Assembly: GCA_023246535.1 (NCBI GenBank)
Contig: JAHFIF010000047.1
Location: 1-8,676 of the forward strand
Direction: 5' to 3'
DNA: 8,676 nt
Origin: a bacterium
GTDB lineage: Bacteria > Patescibacteriota > Patescibacteriia > CAIQCM01
This document shows positions 5,510 to 8,676 of the stretch, piece by piece (position 1 is the stretch's first letter; every line of letters starts with the position of its first letter). Made by a program: the position numbers and the translations under genes. Under the pieces are notes generated by a model that made no database searches, had not been told where the DNA came from, and worked only from the letters and a program-made list of their open reading frames with translations.

Positions 5510-6307
5510 ATGACCAAGCAGAAAGAATTGGAAAAATTCATTCAAGACCTGGCCCGCGCCGCCGGGAAATTGACGGCCAAAAAATTCGGCCTGACCGTGT
5601 CGCACCAGATGAAAACGCACAAGCTGGACTTGGTGACCGAGGCTGACCTGGCGTCGAACGCCTTGATCCTCGGGCGGATCAAGAAAAATTTTCCCGCCCA
5701 CGGGATCATTTCCGAAGAGACGGGGGAGTATAACGTCGACGCCGAATGTGTTTGGATCATCGACCCGATCGACGGCACGCTTAATTTTTCCAAGAAGATC
5801 GCGCTCTATGTCGTGCTGATCGCGCTTAAAAAGCGCGGCGTCCTGGAATTGGCCTGCGCCTACGATCCGATCCACGATGAAATGTATTTTGCCAAACGCA
5901 ACGGCGGCGCTTTCCGCAATGGCAAGCGGATCCGCTGTTCGCCGCAGCCGACGCTCATCGACAGCTGCGGGCTGATGAGCGATCGGCTGACCAAAGAGCG
6001 ACAGGCCCTCACCGGCAAGATCCTTCGCCACCTAAAAGGCGGACAAGCGGTCGTGAGCAGCTACCATTGCGCCGGGCTGAGCGGCATTTACGTCGCCGAC
6101 GGGCGAAAGGATTGGAACATCACCTCCGGACAGGGGCATGTTTGGGATTACGCCGCGCCGTTCCTGATCGCCGCCGAAGCCGGCTGCAAGGTCGCGGGTT
6201 TTAACGGCGAGCCGTGGGACTTTAAAAGCAATAAAATGATCGTTGCCAATCCGGTCCTTTACGACGATATCGTCAAAGCGGTCGGCGGCAAGGGCGCCGC
6301 GTCCTAG
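5510..6307 (+). CDS. inositol-monophosphatase-family Mg2+-dependent phosphatase
   Basis: The 265-residue cytosolic protein carries the full metal site of the family: KLDLVTEAD (38-46), Glu69-Glu70 in ISEETGEY, DPIDGT (85-90) and the C-terminal VWDYAAP (211-217) with Asp213. Members hydrolyse inositol monophosphate, 3'-phosphoadenosine phosphate or fructose 1,6-bisphosphate, and the substrate cannot be read from these motifs. NFSKKIALYVVLIAL after the DPIDGT motif corresponds to the family's N-F-x-x-x-x-P segment but lacks its Pro, a modest divergence. The ATG at 5510 is preferred to the in-frame ATG at 5492 because the latter lies within the extended -10 element. It follows the secreted phosphatase and precedes ackA by 86 bases; the latter gap contains a promoter, so these are probably separate units. 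Confidence 0.9.
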   Translation: MTKQKELEKFIQDLARAAGKLTAKKFGLTVSHQMKTHKLDLVTEADLASNALILGRIKKNFPAHGIISEETGEYNVDAECVWIIDPIDGTLNFSKKIALYVVLIALKKRGVLELACAYDPIHDEMYFAKRNGGAFRNGKRIRCSPQPTLIDSCGLMSDRLTKERQALTGKILRHLKGGQAVVSSYHCAGLSGIYVADGRKDWNITSGQGHVWDYAAPFLIAAEAGCKVAGFNGEPWDFKSNKMIVANPVLYDDIVKAVGGKGAAS

Positions 6308-6319
6308 CGGGTTTTTGCC

Positions 6320-6348
6320 TTGCTCTCTTGGTTTATAGACGGTATATT
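6320..6348 (+). promoter_or_regulatory. sigma70-like promoter of the ackA-phosphoketolase unit
   Basis: TTGCTC (6320-6325, only TTG conserved) is followed after 17 bases by TATATT (6343-6348, 5/6 match). Transcription would start near 6355, with a leader of about 39 nt containing a GGGGCGGGA stretch about 10 bases before the ATG at 6394 that could act as a poor ribosome site. Confidence 0.45.
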
Positions 6349-6393
6349 TTTATCAAGCTCTGACCGCGATAAACGGGGCGGGAATATTTTTTT

Positions 6394-7593
6394 ATGAAGA
6401 AAAACAGCACGCGGATCCTGACGGTCAACGTCGGTTCGTCGAGCATTAAGTTTGCGCTTTTTGACGGACTTAAATCCCAGGCGCGGATCTTCGCGGGCGC
6501 GATCGAACTGGTCGGCCGCCCCGGCGCCCGCTTTTGGGCCAAAGGCGCGGACGCCGCCGATAATTTTTCGCGTTCGATCAAAGCGCCGGACCAGGCGCGC
6601 GCGCTTTCCGCGCTCATTGCTTGGCTCACCAAGCGTTTGGCCGGGGAGAATTTGGCCGCGATCGGGCATCGCGTGGTGCACGGCGGGCCTGATTACGCCG
6701 CGCCGGAAGTGATCACGCCGAAAATGGTCGCCAAATTGCGCCGCTTGGTTTCTTTCGATCCCGACCACATGGGGCAAGAGATTGCGGCGATCGAAGCGTT
6801 TCGCCAAGCGTGGCCCGGCTTGCCGCAGGTTGCCGGTTTTGACACGGCTTTTCATCATGACCTGCCGCGGGTCGCGCAGATCGTTCCCATTCCGCGCCGC
6901 TACGAGGCGCGCGGCGTGCGCCGTTACGGGTTTCACGGATTGTCGTATCAATTTTTGATGGATGAATTGGCGCGCGCGCACGGCCGGCGCGCGGCGCGCG
7001 GCCGCGTCGTTCTCGCGCACTTGGGCAGCGGCGCGAGTCTCGCGGCGGTTGACGGCGGCTGGAGCGTCGACACCAGCATGGGACTCACCCCGGCCGGCGG
7101 CGTGCCGATGAGCACCAGAAGCGGCGACCTTGATCCGGGCCTTGTTGCGTATCTGCTCCGGGACGGCGGCTTGAACGCCAAGGCCTTCAACGCCATGGTC
7201 AACCGCGAGTCCGGCCTCTTGGGCGTTTCGCAAACCAGTTCCGACATGAAAGAATTGCTGATGCGGGCCGCGCGCGACCAGCGTTGCGCCGAAGCGGTCG
7301 CGGTCTTCTGTTACCAGATCAAGAAAACGATCGGCGCCTATGCCGCCGCGCTCGGCGGCTTGGACACGCTCGTCTTTGCGGGCGGGATCGGGGAGAACGC
7401 CCCGGCGATCCGCGCCATCGTTTGCGACGGCCTGGGTTTTCTCGGGATCAAGATCGACGAAGAAAAGAACGCGGCGAACGCGCCCTTGATCAGCGCCAAA
7501 ACCGGCCGGGTCGCCGTCCGGGTCATGCATACCGACGAGGAGCTGATGATCGCCCGCTCGGTTGGAATATTATTGAATGCCAGAATTAAATAA
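6394..7593 (+). CDS. ackA: acetate kinase (acetate/propionate kinase family)
   Basis: This enzyme interconverts acetyl phosphate + ADP and acetate + ATP in the cytosol. The 399 residues (usual length about 400) show the ASKHA fold signatures: VNVGSSSIKFALFD (11-24), GHRVVHGG (91-98), FDTAFH (149-154), RRYGFHG (176-182), HLGSGAS (209-215), VDTSMGLTPAGG (225-236), TRSGDLDPG (241-249), ESGLLGVS (272-279), FAGGIGEN (328-335) and HTDEELMIARSV (379-390). Catalytic positions known from Methanosarcina thermophila AckA are present: Asn12, Arg93, Asp150, His181, Arg242, Glu383. Differences from classical AckA are HLGSGAS in place of HLGNGAS, and SFDPDHMGQE in place of the usual HNP segment near the acetate pocket, pointing to a divergent subfamily. 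A phosphoketolase gene follows 7 bases later, so its acetyl phosphate probably comes from that enzyme, giving ATP by substrate-level phosphorylation. Confidence 0.95.
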   Translation: MKKNSTRILTVNVGSSSIKFALFDGLKSQARIFAGAIELVGRPGARFWAKGADAADNFSRSIKAPDQARALSALIAWLTKRLAGENLAAIGHRVVHGGPDYAAPEVITPKMVAKLRRLVSFDPDHMGQEIAAIEAFRQAWPGLPQVAGFDTAFHHDLPRVAQIVPIPRRYEARGVRRYGFHGLSYQFLMDELARAHGRRAARGRVVLAHLGSGASLAAVDGGWSVDTSMGLTPAGGVPMSTRSGDLDPGLVAYLLRDGGLNAKAFNAMVNRESGLLGVSQTSSDMKELLMRAARDQRCAEAVAVFCYQIKKTIGAYAAALGGLDTLVFAGGIGENAPAIRAIVCDGLGFLGIKIDEEKNAANAPLISAKTGRVAVRVMHTDEELMIARSVGILLNARIK

Positions 7594-7600
7594 TCAGACT

Positions 7601-8676
7601 ATGCCCTCAACAAAAAAGATCAGCCTCGCCGCGTCGCCGCTCGCGCCCGAGCTGCTTAAGAAAATGGACGCCTATTGGCGCGCCGCCAATTATCTTTCGG
7701 TCGGACAAATTTATTTGTACGACAATCCGCTGTTGAAAGAGCCGCTCAAGCTTGCGCACGTCAAACCGATCGTCGTCGGCCATTGGGGCACGACGCCCGG
7801 GCAGAATTTCATTTACGTTCATTTGAACCGCGTCATTAAAGAGAACGATCTCAATGTCATCTACATTTCCGGTCCCGGGCACGGCGGTCCGGCGCTCGTC
7901 GGCAACGTCTATCTGGAGGGAACGTGGAGCGAGGTCTACCCCGACGTGACGCAGGACGAAGCGGGGTTGAAAAGGCTCTTCAAGCAATTTTCTTTCCCGG
8001 GCGGAATTTCCAGCCACGTGGCGCCGACCACCCCGGGCTCGATCCACGAAGGCGGCGAGCTCGGCTATTCGCTCTCGCACGCTTTTGGCGCCGCTTTCGA
8101 CAACCCCGACCTGATCGTCGCTTGCGTCGTCGGCGACGGCGAAGCGGAAACGGCTTCGCTCGCGACCGCTTGGCATTCCAATAAATTCCTAAACCCGATC
8201 ACCGACGGCGCCGTGCTGCCGATCCTGCACCTGAACGGCTTTAAGATCAACAACCCGACCATTCTCGCGCGCATTTCGCACAAAGAGCTGGAGCAGTTCT
8301 TCCGCGGCTGCGGCTGGGAGCCTTATTTTGTCGAAGGCGACGAACCGGAAGCCATGCACCAAAAGATGGCGGCCGCGCTCGATCTGGCGACCGCCGAGAT
8401 CAAGCGCATCCAAACGCACGCGCGCCAAGAGAACGACCCCAAGCGCCCGCTGTGGCCGGTCATCGTGCTGCGCACGCCCAAGGGTTGGACCGGGCCCAAG
8501 AAGGTTGACGGCAAACAGGTTGAAGGAACGGCCCGTTCGCACCAGGTCCCGCTCTTGGTCGACCAGGATCATCCGGACCATGTCGCCGAATTGGAAAAAT
8601 GGATGAAGAGCTACAAACCGGAAGAGCTTTTTGACGAGCAAGGACGGTTTAAGGCGGAGCTGGCGGCTTTGGCGCC
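7601..8676 (+). CDS. xfp: phosphoketolase, N-terminal part (cut by window end)
   Basis: Phosphoketolase splits xylulose 5-phosphate (and often fructose 6-phosphate) with phosphate into acetyl phosphate and glyceraldehyde 3-phosphate (or erythrose 4-phosphate), using thiamine diphosphate and Mg2+. The 358 residues visible of about 790 cover the TPP-binding domain: YWRAANYLSVGQIYLY (25-40), GHWGTTPGQNFIYVHLNR (60-77), GPGHGGP (91-97), SHVAPTTPGSIHEGGELGY (138-156), GDGEAET (178-184), HLNG (210-213), KGWTGPK (294-300) and RSHQVPL (312-318). Active-site histidines match known ones: His61, His94, His139 and His314. One deviation is ASLA after GDGEAET, where most members have GPLA. It starts 7 bases after ackA without a Shine-Dalgarno, so the two are co-transcribed. 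The open reading frame is intact to the last base; the C-terminal domains lie outside the window, and substrate preference cannot be judged. Confidence 0.95.
   Translation, partial: MPSTKKISLAASPLAPELLKKMDAYWRAANYLSVGQIYLYDNPLLKEPLKLAHVKPIVVGHWGTTPGQNFIYVHLNRVIKENDLNVIYISGPGHGGPALVGNVYLEGTWSEVYPDVTQDEAGLKRLFKQFSFPGGISSHVAPTTPGSIHEGGELGYSLSHAFGAAFDNPDLIVACVVGDGEAETASLATAWHSNKFLNPITDGAVLPILHLNGFKINNPTILARISHKELEQFFRGCGWEPYFVEGDEPEAMHQKMAAALDLATAEIKRIQTHARQENDPKRPLWPVIVLRTPKGWTGPKKVDGKQVEGTARSHQVPLLVDQDHPDHVAELEKWMKSYKPEELFDEQGRFKAELAALA

Noticed and set aside
5495..6031. 178-codon minus-strand frame inside the IMPase-family gene
   Set aside because: The plus-strand protein has the complete metal-site motifs; the antisense frame has none and no upstream signals.
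6304..7530. 408-codon open frame on the minus strand opposite acetate kinase
   Set aside because: The plus strand encodes an unmistakable acetate kinase; the antisense product is Arg/Ala/Gly/Asp-rich with no family motifs, as expected from GC-rich codon structure. No start signals were seen for it.

Overview
The window comes from a bacterium with roughly 55-60 % GC by eye, compact spacing and small proteins. TGA is used as a stop (end of the phosphatase gene), as are TAA and TAG, so the standard bacterial code fits and the TGA=Gly code of some Gracilibacteria does not. Most starts have no Shine-Dalgarno sequence, two genes look leaderless, and the gene mix (short signal-less ApbE, membrane/FNR fusion, TfoX-N protein, SIMPL protein, phosphoketolase with acetate kinase) suggests an uncultivated lineage, possibly Patescibacteria/CPR. 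That placement is an inference of low to moderate confidence.

Layout: (1) 22-799 (+) is a promoter and a membrane-anchored SIMPL-domain protein, closed by a hairpin terminator at 817-850 shared with the convergent unit. (2) 3731-855 (-) is a tightly packed three-gene unit. It encodes an exported FMN-binding-domain protein on a long Pro/Ala linker, an ApbE-type flavin transferase, and a fusion of an NqrB/RnfD-like membrane domain to a cytosolic ferredoxin-NAD(P)H-reductase-like domain. Together these look like a minimal route carrying electrons from NAD(P)H across the membrane to a covalently bound flavin outside. This is the most interesting system here. (3) 3851-4213 (+) is a TfoX-N protein whose 3' end carries the terminator of the convergent 4743-4219 (-) gene, an unrecognised Cys-rich protein with the only textbook promoter plus Shine-Dalgarno in the window. 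(4) 4842-5462 (+) is a secreted dual-specificity-type phosphatase and 5510-6307 (+) an inositol-monophosphatase-family enzyme; both start codons lie about 8 nt after an apparent -10 box. (5) 6394-8676 (+) is acetate kinase followed 7 nt later by a phosphoketolase cut by the window end: sugar phosphate + Pi gives acetyl phosphate, and acetyl phosphate + ADP gives acetate + ATP.

Functionally, the right end is a fermentative ATP-yielding module and the middle-left unit is a means of disposing of or delivering reducing equivalents outside the cell. They are separate transcription units, and any link between them is inference. No RNA genes, CRISPR arrays, insertion sequences or long repeats were seen. 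No gene-free stretch exceeds about 120 bases.
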